Shown here: in pieces, positions 54,078 to 64,000 of the stretch
How positions within the stretch are numbered: position 1 is the stretch's first letter
How the letters are laid out: the number at the start of each line of letters is the position of its first letter
Assembly (NCBI RefSeq): GCF_014206975.1
Contig: NZ_JACHOU010000005.1
Coordinates: 1-64,000 of the forward strand
Direction: 5' to 3'
Length of the DNA stretch: 64,000 bases
DNA from: Aminobacter aganoensis
GTDB lineage: Bacteria; Pseudomonadota; Alphaproteobacteria; Rhizobiales; Rhizobiaceae
The notes under the pieces: model-generated
What the model was told of the DNA's origin: nothing
The model's input: the letters and a program-made list of their open reading frames with translations, nothing else
The model's database searches: none
Made by a program: the position numbers and the translations under genes

Positions 54078-54284
54078 TCACTTCATCGCGCTCGTCAGGT
54101 CGCGAACCAGCATGTCCTCGTCAAGGTGATGCTCCCGCGCGGCATCCGCAACCGTGTGGAACGAGGCGATCGGGCAGCCGATGCAGATCAGGCCGTGGCC
54201 GAGCATGACGCGTATGGTGCCCGGCCATTGGCGCATGATCGCGTCCATGCTCATGTCGTCGTTGAAACGTGGCTTCATCGTCAC
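54078..54284 (-). CDS. DUF1858 domain protein
   Basis: A 68-residue protein with the DUF1858 pattern: MSMDAIMRQWPGTIRVMLGHGLICIGCPIASFHTVADAA. The CIGC pair could bind a metal or form a disulfide. Such genes often neighbour NnrR-type regulators and denitrification genes; function unknown. It converges on nnrR (17 nt) and follows napC on the same strand by 87 nt. Confidence 0.85.
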   Translation of the reverse strand: MTMKPRFNDDMSMDAIMRQWPGTIRVMLGHGLICIGCPIASFHTVADAAREHHLDEDMLVRDLTSAMK

Positions 54285-54371
54285 TCACCGCTGTGTGAAG
54301 CCCCGAGGATGGACGTTTGCGCCTTAGCCTTCCTTGCGCGCGGACAAACAAGCGCGCGATTGCGCGGCGCC

Positions 54372-55088
54372 TCAATCCAGCGCCATCACCTCCATCGGAA
54401 GGCCGGCATGCGACGCCTTGACGTAGCGGTCGAGGGCATCGACCGCCGAGGATTGCGGCAGCGTTTCGCCCTGCAGTTCCGGCGGCACCTGCCAGCCGGG
54501 CGCGATGCCCTTCATGTCGGGCAGCTCGTGGGCGATGCCCTTGTGGCAGTCGATGCAGGTCGCCTTGCCGGACAGCAGGTAGCGGGTATGAATTTCAGCC
54601 GCGCGTTGGGTCTGGCGCGTCAGGTCCATCGCCACCGACGAGTGGCAGTTGCGGCATTCGAGGCTGTCGTTGGCCTTGAGCCGCGCCCATTCGTGCTGGG
54701 CAAGCTCCAGCCGCTTGTCGAGGAACTTGCGCCGGGTGTCGATGGTGCCGAAGATCTTGCCCCAGACTTCCTTCGAGGCCTGCATCTTGCGGGCGATCTT
54801 GTCGGTCCAGTTGTGCGGCACGTGGCAATCCGGACAGGATGCCCGCACGCCCGAGCGGTTGGCGAAATGGATCGTATGGGTCAGCTCCTGGTAGACGTTG
54901 TCGCGCATCTCGTGGCACGAGGTGCAGAACTTCTCGGTGTTGGTCACCTCCAGCGCCGTGTTGAACGCACCCCAGAACATCACGCCGCCGACAAAGCCGC
55001 CCAGCGTCAGGAAGCCGAGGCTCAGCGTGCCGGCCGGTGTGCTGACGATGTGCCACGCCCACAGCAGCCATTCCTTCAATCGTTGCAT
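54372..55088 (-). CDS. napC: NapC, tetrahaem cytochrome c quinol dehydrogenase
   Basis: A 238-residue NapC/NirT-family protein. One N-terminal anchor helix (about 18-40) is followed by four CxxCH haem sites: CTSCH, CPDCH, CRNCH and CIDCH. It moves electrons from quinol in the inner membrane to NapAB. Starts 4 nt after napB; last gene of napEFDABC. Confidence 0.95.
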   Translation of the reverse strand: MQRLKEWLLWAWHIVSTPAGTLSLGFLTLGGFVGGVMFWGAFNTALEVTNTEKFCTSCHEMRDNVYQELTHTIHFANRSGVRASCPDCHVPHNWTDKIARKMQASKEVWGKIFGTIDTRRKFLDKRLELAQHEWARLKANDSLECRNCHSSVAMDLTRQTQRAAEIHTRYLLSGKATCIDCHKGIAHELPDMKGIAPGWQVPPELQGETLPQSSAVDALDRYVKASHAGLPMEVMALD

Positions 55089-55092
55089 GGGC

Positions 55093-55569
55093 CTACTCGC
55101 TGCCGGCGGGCTTGAAGCCCAGTTCGCTCATGTCCTTGAAACGGTTCTCGACCAAGGGCCGCACGTCCGCCTGCGGCACGTGGCACTCGGTGCAGAAGTA
55201 GCGCCGCGGCGACACGTCGGCCAGCATCTGGCCCTCGCGCGTCATGTAGTGGGTGACGCTGATCATCGGCGCGCCCGAGCTCTGGGTGAACTCGCGCTTG
55301 TGGCAGGACAGGCAGCGGTTGGTGTTGACCGACAGCTGGTAGCCCTCGATCGAATGCGGGATGACCGGCGGCTGCTCGGGATATGCGCGCATCTTGCGCA
55401 CGTCGTCGGTCACCCATTTGGGAACCGGCGCCGCCGGGATCGTCTCCATCGGCGACGGTGGACCCGTCAGCTCGGGAGACCTGTCGGAGGCCATCTGGGC
55501 CAGGGCCGCCGTGCCCGCACAGAACAGGGTGGCAAAGACAAGCGCGGGGACGCTGCGCCGCATGTTCAT
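55093..55569 (-). CDS. napB: NapB, dihaem cytochrome c subunit of periplasmic nitrate reductase
   Basis: A 158-residue protein with a signal peptide (about 1-25, A-L-A) and two haem c sites, CLSCH and CTECH. It passes electrons from NapC to NapA. Its start overlaps the napA stop by 4 nt (ATGA). Confidence 0.95.
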   Translation of the reverse strand: MNMRRSVPALVFATLFCAGTAALAQMASDRSPELTGPPSPMETIPAAPVPKWVTDDVRKMRAYPEQPPVIPHSIEGYQLSVNTNRCLSCHKREFTQSSGAPMISVTHYMTREGQMLADVSPRRYFCTECHVPQADVRPLVENRFKDMSELGFKPAGSE

Positions 55570-58070
55570 GCGACCGGAACGATCTTGACTGCGCATTTCT
55601 TGTAATCCGTCTGCTTGGAGATGGGATCGGTGGCGTCGAGCGTGACCTTGTTGATGAGCTGGCTGGCGTCGAACCAGGGCACGAAGATCACCCCTGACGG
55701 CATCCGGTTGCGCCCGCGCGTCTCGATGCGCGAGCGGATTTCGCCACGCCGTGAGATCACCCGCACCTCGGCGCCCTGGTTGATGCCGCGCTTGCGGGCG
55801 TCGTCGGCATTCATGAAGCAGCGCGCGCCGGGAAACGCCTTGTAGAGCTCGGGCACGCGCAGCGTCATCGAGCCGGAGTGCCAGTGCTCGAGCACGCGCC
55901 CGGTGACCAGCCATATGTCGAACTCGTCATCGGGCGATTCCGCTGGCGGCTCGTAGGGCACGCCGAGGATGACCGCCTTGCCGTCCGGGCGGCCGTAGAA
56001 CTTGACCCCCTCGCCCGGCTTCACATAGGGATCGAGGCCTTCGCGGTAGCGCCAGCGCGTTTCCTTGCCGTCGACCACCGGCCAGCGCAGCCCGCGCACC
56101 TCGTGGTAGGTGTCGTAGGGCGCCAGGTCGTGGCCGTGGCCGCGGCCGAAGGTGGCATATTCCTCGAACAGGCCCTTCTGGATGTAGAAGCCGAATTCGG
56201 TGGCCTCGTTGTTGGCATAATCCGGGTTGATCTCGCTGCGCGGGAACTTGTCGACATTGCCGTTGCCGTAAAGCACGTCGAACAGCGTCTTGCCGCGATA
56301 GGCAGGATTGGCGTCGAGGATTTCCTGCGGCCACACCTCGTCGGTGGTGAAACGCTTCGAGAATTCAGCAAGCTGCCAGAGGTCCGAACGCGCCTCGCCC
56401 GGGGCTTGCACCAGCTGGTGCCAGACATGGGTGCGGCGCTCGGCATTGCCGTAGGCACCTTCTTTCTCGACCCACATCGCGGCGGGCAGGATGATGTCGG
56501 CCGACATCGCCGTCACCGTCGGGTAGGCGTCGGAGACGACGATGAAATTGTCCGGGTTGCGATAGCCTGGATAGGCTTCGTTGCTGCTGTTGGGCGAGGC
56601 CTGGATGTTGTTGTTGACCTGCACCCAGTAGAAATTGAGCTTGCCGTCCTTCAGCATCCGGTCCTGCTCGACCGCATGGAAGCCCGGCTTGTCGGGCAGC
56701 AGCCCGGCCGGCAGCTTCCATATCTCTTCCGCGTGCTTTCGGTGCTCGGGATTGGTGACCACCAGGTCGGCCGGCAGGCGGTGGGCGAAGGTGCCGACCT
56801 CGCGCGCCGTGCCGCAGGCCGACGGCTGGCCGGTCAGCGAGAACGGGCTGTTGCCCGGTTCGGAGATTTTGCCGGTCAGCAGGTGGATGTTGTAAACCAT
56901 CTGGTTGGCCCAGACCCCGCGGACATGCTGGTTGAAGCCCATGGTCCACAGCGACATCACTTTGCGCGACGGGTCGGCATAGAGCTCTGCCAGCTCCTCG
57001 AGGAAGCTTTTCTCGACGCCGCTGAGCTCGGCCACTTTCTCCAGCGTGTATTCCGAGACCAGCTTCTTGTAGGCCTCGAAGTCCATCGGCTCCATGTTTG
57101 CGGCATTGGCCGCGCCCTTGGCCGAGGTTTCGCGCGGATCTTCCGGCCTCAGCCCGTAGCCGATGTCGGTCTCGCCGCGCATGAACACGGTGTGCTTGTT
57201 GACGAAGTCCTCGTTGACCCGGCCGGTCGTGATGATGTGATTGGCGATGTAGTTGAGGATGGCGAGGTCGGTTCCCGGCTTGAACACCACGGGAATGTCG
57301 GCGAGGTCCATGCTGCGGTGAGTGAAGGTCGACAGCACCGCCACCTTGACGTGCTCGTGGCCGAGCCGCCGGTCGGCCAGCCGCGTCCACAGGATCGGAT
57401 GCATCTCGGCCATGTTCGAGCCCCACAGCACGAAGGCGTCGGCGGCCTCGAAATCGTCGTAGCAGCCCATCGGCTCGTCCATGCCGAAGGTGCGCATGAA
57501 GGCATAGGCGGCCGAAGCCATGCAGTGGCGGGCATTGGGATCGAGATTGTTGGAGCGGAAGCCCGCGCGCATCAGCTTGGTCGCGGCATACCCCTCGAAG
57601 ATGGTCCACTGGCCGGAACCGAACATGCCGATCGCCGTCGGCCCCTTCTCCTTCAGCACCTTCTTCGCCCGCTCGGCCATCAGGCCGAAGGCTTCGTCCC
57701 AGCTTACCGGCTCGAACTCGCCGTCCTTGTCGTAGACGCCGTTGCGCTTGCGCATCAGCGGCGTCGTCAGCCGGTCGGCGCCATACATGATCTTGGACAG
57801 GAAGTAGCCCTTGACGCAGTTGAGGCCGCGATTGACCTCGGCCTGGGTGTCGCCGTGGCTGGCGACCACCTGGCCGTCCTTGACGCCGACCATGACGCCG
57901 CAGCCGGTGCCGCAGAAGCGGCATGGCGCCTTCGACCACTTGATCTCCAGCGCGCCCACGCCGCCGGGGATCGGCTGGGCCGATGCCGGCAGGGCGATGC
58001 CTGCCGTTGCGGCCGCAACGGCCGCCGCCTGTGCCTTCAGGAGCTCGCGTCGGTTCAGTTCTGCCGTCAT
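55566..58070 (-). CDS. napA: NapA, periplasmic nitrate reductase catalytic subunit
   Basis: An 834-residue Mo-bis-MGD enzyme that reduces nitrate to nitrite in the periplasm. A twin-arginine signal (NRRELLKAQ...) occupies about 1-31. The [4Fe-4S] cluster motif is [13 protein letters not shown], and the Mo-ligand Cys lies in [12 protein letters not shown]. The closing MoCo-binding domain runs from about 700. The start overlaps napD by 4 nt. It supplies nitrite for NirK under low oxygen. Confidence 0.97.
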   Translation of the reverse strand: MTAELNRRELLKAQAAAVAAATAGIALPASAQPIPGGVGALEIKWSKAPCRFCGTGCGVMVGVKDGQVVASHGDTQAEVNRGLNCVKGYFLSKIMYGADRLTTPLMRKRNGVYDKDGEFEPVSWDEAFGLMAERAKKVLKEKGPTAIGMFGSGQWTIFEGYAATKLMRAGFRSNNLDPNARHCMASAAYAFMRTFGMDEPMGCYDDFEAADAFVLWGSNMAEMHPILWTRLADRRLGHEHVKVAVLSTFTHRSMDLADIPVVFKPGTDLAILNYIANHIITTGRVNEDFVNKHTVFMRGETDIGYGLRPEDPRETSAKGAANAANMEPMDFEAYKKLVSEYTLEKVAELSGVEKSFLEELAELYADPSRKVMSLWTMGFNQHVRGVWANQMVYNIHLLTGKISEPGNSPFSLTGQPSACGTAREVGTFAHRLPADLVVTNPEHRKHAEEIWKLPAGLLPDKPGFHAVEQDRMLKDGKLNFYWVQVNNNIQASPNSSNEAYPGYRNPDNFIVVSDAYPTVTAMSADIILPAAMWVEKEGAYGNAERRTHVWHQLVQAPGEARSDLWQLAEFSKRFTTDEVWPQEILDANPAYRGKTLFDVLYGNGNVDKFPRSEINPDYANNEATEFGFYIQKGLFEEYATFGRGHGHDLAPYDTYHEVRGLRWPVVDGKETRWRYREGLDPYVKPGEGVKFYGRPDGKAVILGVPYEPPAESPDDEFDIWLVTGRVLEHWHSGSMTLRVPELYKAFPGARCFMNADDARKRGINQGAEVRVISRRGEIRSRIETRGRNRMPSGVIFVPWFDASQLINKVTLDATDPISKQTDYKKCAVKIVPVA

Positions 58071-58333
58071 GGTGCAGAGCCCTCCAGTTCCTCGATGTGT
58101 TCAAAGACCATGTTAGCCGCGACGACGCCGTCGAGGGCGCCGAGCGCGGTGAGCTGGGCCCCCAGTTCGCCGGCGCTGTCGCCTTCCATCACGACCACGA
58201 TGCGGTTGTTTTCCTGCGCCCGGATTTCCGGGCCGCCCATGCCGGCGATCGCTTCGGCCACTTCGGCCAGCCGCCCGGGCATGACGGCAACGACCGCGCT
58301 GGAAATGTGGTGATAGCGGCGCTGGTCAGGCAT
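58067..58333 (-). CDS. napD: NapD, NapA maturation chaperone
   Basis: An 88-residue cytoplasmic protein of the NapD fold ([22 protein letters not shown] at the start). It binds the twin-arginine signal of NapA and delays export until the cofactor is inserted. It overlaps napF by 8 nt and napA by 4 nt. Confidence 0.93.
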   Translation of the reverse strand: MPDQRRYHHISSAVVAVMPGRLAEVAEAIAGMGGPEIRAQENNRIVVVMEGDSAGELGAQLTALGALDGVVAANMVFEHIEELEGSAP

Positions 58334-58829
58334 GTGCCGGCTCCATGCTTATGGGGGTGACCGCGATCGCCTGCGCGGGGCATGGCGCGATGCAGGCGCC
58401 GCAGCCGGTGCAGGCGGCCTCGTCCAGCTGCGGCAGGAACGGTCCGCCGATCCGCGGCTTGAAGGCGATCGCCATGGGCGGACAGGCGTCGCGGCAGCTC
58501 ATGCAGGACACGCCGTTGCGCGCCAGGCAGGCGTCCGAAATGGCAACGACATGGGCAAACGCCGGTGGCACGGCCCGGTCGAAGACGGGTTCGGGGCAAA
58601 CCGTGGCGCAGTCGCCGCACAGCAGGCATTCGCCAGCCAGGAAGTCCAGCGATGGCTTGCCTGCGACAAGCGCGATGATGGCGGTGGGGCAAGCATCGAC
58701 GCAGGAGCCGCAGCCGGTGCAGGCGGCCAGTCCGTCCTCTGCCACTCCGGGCGGCAGGAGTCGTCGCACCGGCTGATCGTCGCGGCCGGTCAGGAACGAC
58801 CTGCGGCTGATGCTGCCCAGCGCTGCCAT
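58326..58829 (-). CDS. napF: NapF, ferredoxin-type protein
   Basis: A 167-residue cytoplasmic iron-sulfur protein with Cys clusters CTGCGSCVDACP, CLLCGDCATVCP, CMSCRDACP and CTGCGACIAPCP, enough for three to four [4Fe-4S] centres. It assists NapA maturation. The N-terminal SRRSFLTGR resembles a twin-arginine motif but is usual in NapF and not followed by a long hydrophobic core. Starts 4 nt after napE. Confidence 0.92.
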   Translation of the reverse strand: MAALGSISRRSFLTGRDDQPVRRLLPPGVAEDGLAACTGCGSCVDACPTAIIALVAGKPSLDFLAGECLLCGDCATVCPEPVFDRAVPPAFAHVVAISDACLARNGVSCMSCRDACPPMAIAFKPRIGGPFLPQLDEAACTGCGACIAPCPAQAIAVTPISMEPAHA

Positions 58830-58833
58830 CGGC

Positions 58834-59025
58834 TCAACCTCCCGGAGGTCCAGGCGGCCCGAAGATGATCTGCCACATCCAGACCATGAAGCCGTATCCG
58901 CCGACGACACCGACCGCGACGACGGGCCAGATTCCGAAGGCCAGCACGAGAAATGCGAGGAGTTCCTTGCGGCGCGTGGAAACATCGGGCCGAACGGTGC
59001 CGGAGTTTCCCTGGTCCTGGGTCAT
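58834..59025 (-). CDS. napE: NapE, small membrane protein of the nap operon
   Basis: A 63-residue protein with one or two close hydrophobic helices (about 22-55) and a Pro/Gly tail. Size, position and the ELLAFLVLAFGIWP segment match NapE. Role unclear. It is the first gene of napEFDABC. Confidence 0.88.
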   Translation of the reverse strand: MTQDQGNSGTVRPDVSTRRKELLAFLVLAFGIWPVVAVGVVGGYGFMVWMWQIIFGPPGPPGG

Positions 59026-59108
59026 GATCCCCTCATGTGCCTTGGACGAAAGGACCCAAGCAATTCAATCGGGTCCCTGTCGAGGAGACTACTCTCTCAG
59101 GTGATCAT

Positions 59109-59128
59109 TGCAATACTATAACGTTGCA
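59109..59128. promoter_or_regulatory. TGCAA-N10-TTGCA inverted repeat between napE and the AcoR-type gene
   Basis: TGCAA (59109-59113) and TTGCA (59124-59128) in the divergent nap/regulator gap. It resembles the core of the TGTTGCA/TGCAACA sites upstream of the monooxygenase, with a different spacer, so the adjacent regulator could bind here; alternatively it belongs to nap control. No proper FNR or NnrR box was found before napE. Confidence 0.35.
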
Positions 59129-59320
59129 GAATTTCCCCAAATGTTTCGCAACCCGTTGTCGTCCGGATATACTTCGGGGCGTTTGAAGCATTGCCGCTCG
59201 CCGCCACCACCACCGACACCTCTGCCTTAGTCTCCTTTACAATGCCCCAAGGCCATGCAGTCATGGGACATCCGGAGGAAATGGGAGGGCGGTGCGTTGG
59301 GAGGCGCGCTGCAATTGCCG

Positions 59321-61215
<1,895 letters not shown>

Positions 61216-61216
<1 letters not shown>

Positions 61217-61277
61217 GCTGTTGCAGCGCCTGCTGCAACAGCTGTGGCATGCGCCAGGCGCGCTGCAACAGCTGTGG
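61216..61277. promoter_or_regulatory. Upstream activator sites for the monooxygenase promoter
   Basis: A perfect 12-bp inverted repeat, AGCTGTTGCAGC / GCTGCAACAGCT, with a 4-bp spacer (61216-61243), overlaps the regulator stop codon. GCTGCAACAGCTGTGG occurs twice as a direct repeat (61232-61247 and 61262-61277), 30 bp apart. These lie about 70-135 bp before the predicted start, the usual place for enhancer sites of a sigma-54 activator. Confidence 0.75.
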
Positions 61278-61322
61278 TCACACCTCCTCCCGGAATCCCT
61301 GTCTTTCCCGCCATCGGCGACT

Positions 61323-61338
61323 TGGCACGGCACTTGCT
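61323..61338 (+). promoter_or_regulatory. Sigma-54 (-24/-12) promoter of the monooxygenase gene
   Basis: TGGCACGGCACTTGCT equals the consensus TGGCACGN4TTGCW at every fixed position. Predicted start near 61349, giving a leader of about 160 nt before the ATG at 61508. Confidence 0.85.
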
Positions 61339-61507
61339 GTGCATGGAGCGACTGGAATCGGAGGAAAGCCACGTCGAACAGTTCGGGCATCGACGCCCGG
61401 CTGAACCCTGCGGGACGACCGGGATGACCCACCGGCAAGTCCCCGCCGCGGACGGCCACAGGCCGGTCCCGAAGCAAACAATCATCGGCAATTCGGAGGA
61501 AGACAAA

Positions 61508-63310
61508 ATGCTCGACGACAGCCCACAGACCAAGATCGACAGCATTCTCGGCAAGCTGGAGAAGACGCTTGCCAGCGGCGACATCGACGCCGCCGTGAAC
61601 CTGTTCCAGGCGGACTGCTACTGGCGCGACCTCGTGACCTTCACCTGGAATCTCAAGACCATGGAAGGCCACGACCAGATCCGCGACATGTTGAAAAACC
61701 AGCTCGCGTCGATCAAGCCGGGCCGCTTCCGCCAGGACGGCAAGGAACTGGCCAGCCAGAGCGGCAGCATCACCGATGGTTGGTTCGAGTTCGAGACGGC
61801 AGTGGCGCGCGGTTATGGCCACGTCAGGCTGAAGAACGGCCTGATCTGGACGCTGCTCACCACCATGAGCGAGTTGAAGGGCCACGAGGAACCCAAGGGC
61901 CTGCTGCGGCCGATGGGAGCCGAGCACGGCAGCGACGCCGGCCGCCGGACGTGGAAGGAAAAGCGCGAGGCCGAAGCCGCCGAGCTCGGCTTCACCACCC
62001 AGCCCTACACCGTCATCATCGGCGGCGGCCAGGGCGGCATAGCGCTCGGCGCCCGGCTGCGGCAGCTCGGCGTGCCGACCATCATCATCGAGAGGAACGA
62101 GCGGCCCGGCGACAGCTGGCGCAAGCGCTACAAGTCGCTCTGCCTGCACGACCCCGTCTGGTACGACCACCTGCCCTACATCCCGTTCCCCGAGAACTGG
62201 CCGGTTTTTGCGCACAAGGACAAGATCGGCGACTGGCTGGAGATGTACACCAAGGTCATGGAGCTGAATTACTGGACCTCCACCACCTGCAAGTCCGCCA
62301 GCTATGACGAGGCTGCCGGGGAATGGACCGTCGCGGTCGAGCGCGATGGCCAAGAGATCGTGCTGAAGCCGAAACAGCTCGTGCTGGCCACCGGCATGTC
62401 GGGCAAGGCCAACGTCCCGAAATTCAAGGGCCAGGACATCTTCAAGGGCGAGCAGCAGCACTCCTCCCAGCACCCCGGACCCGATGCCTACAAGGACAAG
62501 AAGGTGGTGGTCGTCGGCTCCAACAATTCCGCGCATGACATCTGCGCGGCCCTTTGGGAAGGCGGCGCCGACGTCACCATGCTGCAGCGCTCCTCCACCC
62601 ACATCGTCAAGTCCGACTCGCTGATGGAGATCGGGCTCGGCGACCTCTATTCGGAGCGCGCCGTCGCTTCCGGCATGACCACGCGCAAGGCCGACCTGAT
62701 CTTCGCCTCGCTGCCCTATCGCATCATGCACGAATTCCAGGTGCCGATTTACAACAAGATCCGCGACAAGGACGCGGCATTCTACCAGCGTCTCGAAGAT
62801 GCCGGCTTCATGCTCGACTTCGGCGACGACGAGTCCGGCCTGTTCATGAAATACCTTCGGCGCGGCTCCGGCTACTACATCGACGTCGGGGCTTGCGAGC
62901 TGGTCGCCGACGGCCGCATCAAGCTGGTCAGCGGCACAGGCGTCGAAAAACTGACCGAAACCTCGATCGTGCTCGAAGACGGGCGCCAGTTGGAGGCCGA
63001 CCTCATCGTCTACGCCACCGGCTATGGCTCGATGAATGGCTGGGCCGCCGACCTGATCAGCCAGGATGTCGCCGACAAGGTCGGCAAGTGCTGGGGACTT
63101 GGCTCCAGCACGACCAAGGATCCCGGCCCCTGGGAAGGCGAGCAGCGCAACATGTGGAAGCCGACCCAGCAGGAAGCGCTGTGGTTCCACGGCGGCAACC
63201 TGCACCAGTCCAGGCATTACTCGCAATATCTCTCCCTGCAGATCAAGGCGCGCAAGGAAGGGCTCGCCACCCAGGTCTACGGGCTGCAGGACGTCCATCA
63301 CAAGTCCTGA
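61508..63310 (+). CDS. FAD-dependent monooxygenase (FMO-like) with N-terminal SnoaL/NTF2-like domain
   Basis: A 600-residue protein. Residues 1-135 resemble an NTF2/SnoaL-like domain (IDAAVNLFQADCYWRDLVTFTWNLKTMEG). From about 165 an FMO-type core follows: FAD motif IIGGGQGG (171-177), PGDSWRKRYKSLCLH, an FMO fingerprint-like FKGEQQHSSQ, NADPH motif VVVGSNNSAHDI and the closing DLIVYATGY. It would hydroxylate or Baeyer-Villiger-oxidise an unknown organic substrate. GGAGGA lies ahead of the ATG; the longer open frame upstream is not domain-like. Control by the adjacent sigma-54 activator is strongly suggested. Confidence 0.88.
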   Translation: MLDDSPQTKIDSILGKLEKTLASGDIDAAVNLFQADCYWRDLVTFTWNLKTMEGHDQIRDMLKNQLASIKPGRFRQDGKELASQSGSITDGWFEFETAVARGYGHVRLKNGLIWTLLTTMSELKGHEEPKGLLRPMGAEHGSDAGRRTWKEKREAEAAELGFTTQPYTVIIGGGQGGIALGARLRQLGVPTIIIERNERPGDSWRKRYKSLCLHDPVWYDHLPYIPFPENWPVFAHKDKIGDWLEMYTKVMELNYWTSTTCKSASYDEAAGEWTVAVERDGQEIVLKPKQLVLATGMSGKANVPKFKGQDIFKGEQQHSSQHPGPDAYKDKKVVVVGSNNSAHDICAALWEGGADVTMLQRSSTHIVKSDSLMEIGLGDLYSERAVASGMTTRKADLIFASLPYRIMHEFQVPIYNKIRDKDAAFYQRLEDAGFMLDFGDDESGLFMKYLRRGSGYYIDVGACELVADGRIKLVSGTGVEKLTETSIVLEDGRQLEADLIVYATGYGSMNGWAADLISQDVADKVGKCWGLGSSTTKDPGPWEGEQRNMWKPTQQEALWFHGGNLHQSRHYSQYLSLQIKARKEGLATQVYGLQDVHHKS

Positions 63311-63452
63311 CGTCGAGAACGCTGCAGGCCGGCGAGCTCGTCGCTCCCGGCCTGCATGCCTGTCTGGGTCTAACGGCTAATTGACCGGCGCGCGGAAGCG
63401 GGCGACGACTGTACGCGACAAGGAAGAGTGCAGACCACCGTCGGAGGAGAGG

Positions 63453-64000
63453 ATGAGAGGCCCCGCAATCGTCGAGCATGCCGACAGGGTCCAGGCGGCC
63501 CTGAAGTCGAGCGACGCTGCGCGCTCGGCGCTTGTCGCGTCCTGGCGGCGTTCGTCGCAGCACCGTCTCGACCCGACGCACCGGAGCCCGCCCGAGCGGC
63601 TGACCGAAGCCGAGCTGTCGCTCGCCCGGCAGCGCATCGAGCCCCTGATTGCAGTGGCCCAGGCCAGCCTCGACCGGCTTTACCTCGCCGTCGGCGGAGT
63701 CGGCTGCTGCGTGCTGCTGGCCGACCGCGACGGCGTGCCCGTCGAGCGCCGCGGCGCCGTCGCCGACGACGAGACCTTCCACGACTGGGGCCTGTGGACG
63801 GGCACCGTCTGGAGCGAGGAAAGCGAAGGCACCAACGCCATAGGCACCAGCCTGGTCGAGCAGCGGCCGCTGACCATCCATCGCGGCCAGCACTTCCTGT
63901 CGCGCAACACCGCACTGTCCTGCACCACCGCCCCGATCTACGACCACCACGGCAATGTCGCGGCCGCCCTCGACGTGTCGTCCTGCCGGGCCGACCTGAC
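63453..64000 (+). CDS. Second AcoR-type sigma-54 activator (N-terminal part, cut by the window edge)
   Basis: The first 182 residues of a regulator resembling the one at 59321. It has SWRRSSQHRLDP near residue 30 and a GAF-like sensor with VGCCVLLADRDGVPV, GTNAIGTSLVEQRPLTIH and LSCTTAPIYDHHGNVAAALDVSS. The AAA+ domain would lie beyond the edge. GGAGGAGAGG precedes the ATG. It probably controls genes further right. Confidence 0.85.
   Translation, partial: MRGPAIVEHADRVQAALKSSDAARSALVASWRRSSQHRLDPTHRSPPERLTEAELSLARQRIEPLIAVAQASLDRLYLAVGGVGCCVLLADRDGVPVERRGAVADDETFHDWGLWTGTVWSEESEGTNAIGTSLVEQRPLTIHRGQHFLSRNTALSCTTAPIYDHHGNVAAALDVSSCRADL

Noticed and set aside
54334-54347. TTGCG-CGCG-GACAA as a possible NnrR box before the DUF1858 gene
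   Set aside because: Only three of five positions match in the second half-site; too weak to call.
55878-58313. An 811-codon open frame antisense to napA and napD
   Set aside because: High-GC codon bias keeps the opposite frame open. The translation is low-complexity (His, Arg, Gly, Val rich) with no domain, and napA and napD are certain on the other strand.
59026-59200. FNR or NnrR box before napE
   Set aside because: Several TTGC/GATC fragments exist, but none has the 5-4-5 spacing of the consensus.

Overview
The window is GC-rich chromosomal DNA from an alphaproteobacterium, most likely a Hyphomicrobiales member of the Mesorhizobium/Aminobacter type. This is inferred from the gene repertoire (aap-type amino-acid transporter, napEFDABC, nirK-nirV, NnrR, NasST, DUF1236) and from EcfG-type general-stress promoters. 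No tRNA, rRNA, CRISPR array, insertion sequence or phage gene was seen.

Left part (1-25700), metabolism and transport. A four-gene sulfate importer (sbp-cysT-cysW-cysA) is followed by a small stress-response island: a PNPOx-like protein, a small membrane protein, a DUF892 ferritin-like protein and a DUF1236 protein. Three of the promoters here resemble the EcfG consensus. Next come an L-amino-acid ABC transporter (aapJQM) without its usual ATPase gene, several small genes, a MocA-type oxidoreductase with a sugar-phosphate isomerase, an amidase, an Old Yellow Enzyme, an AstE-like deacylase, two exported amidohydrolases, a COG4091 dehydrogenase, an Asp-box repeat protein paired with a MoaD/ThiS-like protein, and an SH3 protein.

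Middle part (25700-30231): an AT-rich gene-free stretch leads into three glycosyltransferase genes. The last is an in-frame fusion of a GT2 and a polysaccharide deacetylase, with a strong ribosome binding site at the domain junction.

Right part (30238-64000), inorganic nitrogen. The assimilatory operon narK-nirB-nirD-nasA has a leader with a sigma-54 promoter, two ANTAR-type hexaloop hairpins and an intrinsic terminator; its regulators nasT-nasS lie just upstream. The denitrification block follows: DUF2249 gene, hemN, norD, norQ, norB, norC, norF, norE, a small membrane protein, a hemerythrin-like protein, nirK, nirV, nnrS, pseudoazurin, nnrR, a DUF1858 gene and napEFDABC. NnrR/FNR-type palindromes stand before most of these units. 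Together they encode nitrate to nitrite (Nap), nitrite to NO (NirK, fed by pseudoazurin) and NO to N2O (NorCB). No nitrous oxide reductase gene is present here.

The right end holds a sigma-54 activator of the AcoR type, an FMO-like monooxygenase behind a consensus -24/-12 promoter with a perfect palindromic upstream site, and the start of a second AcoR-type activator cut by the window edge.
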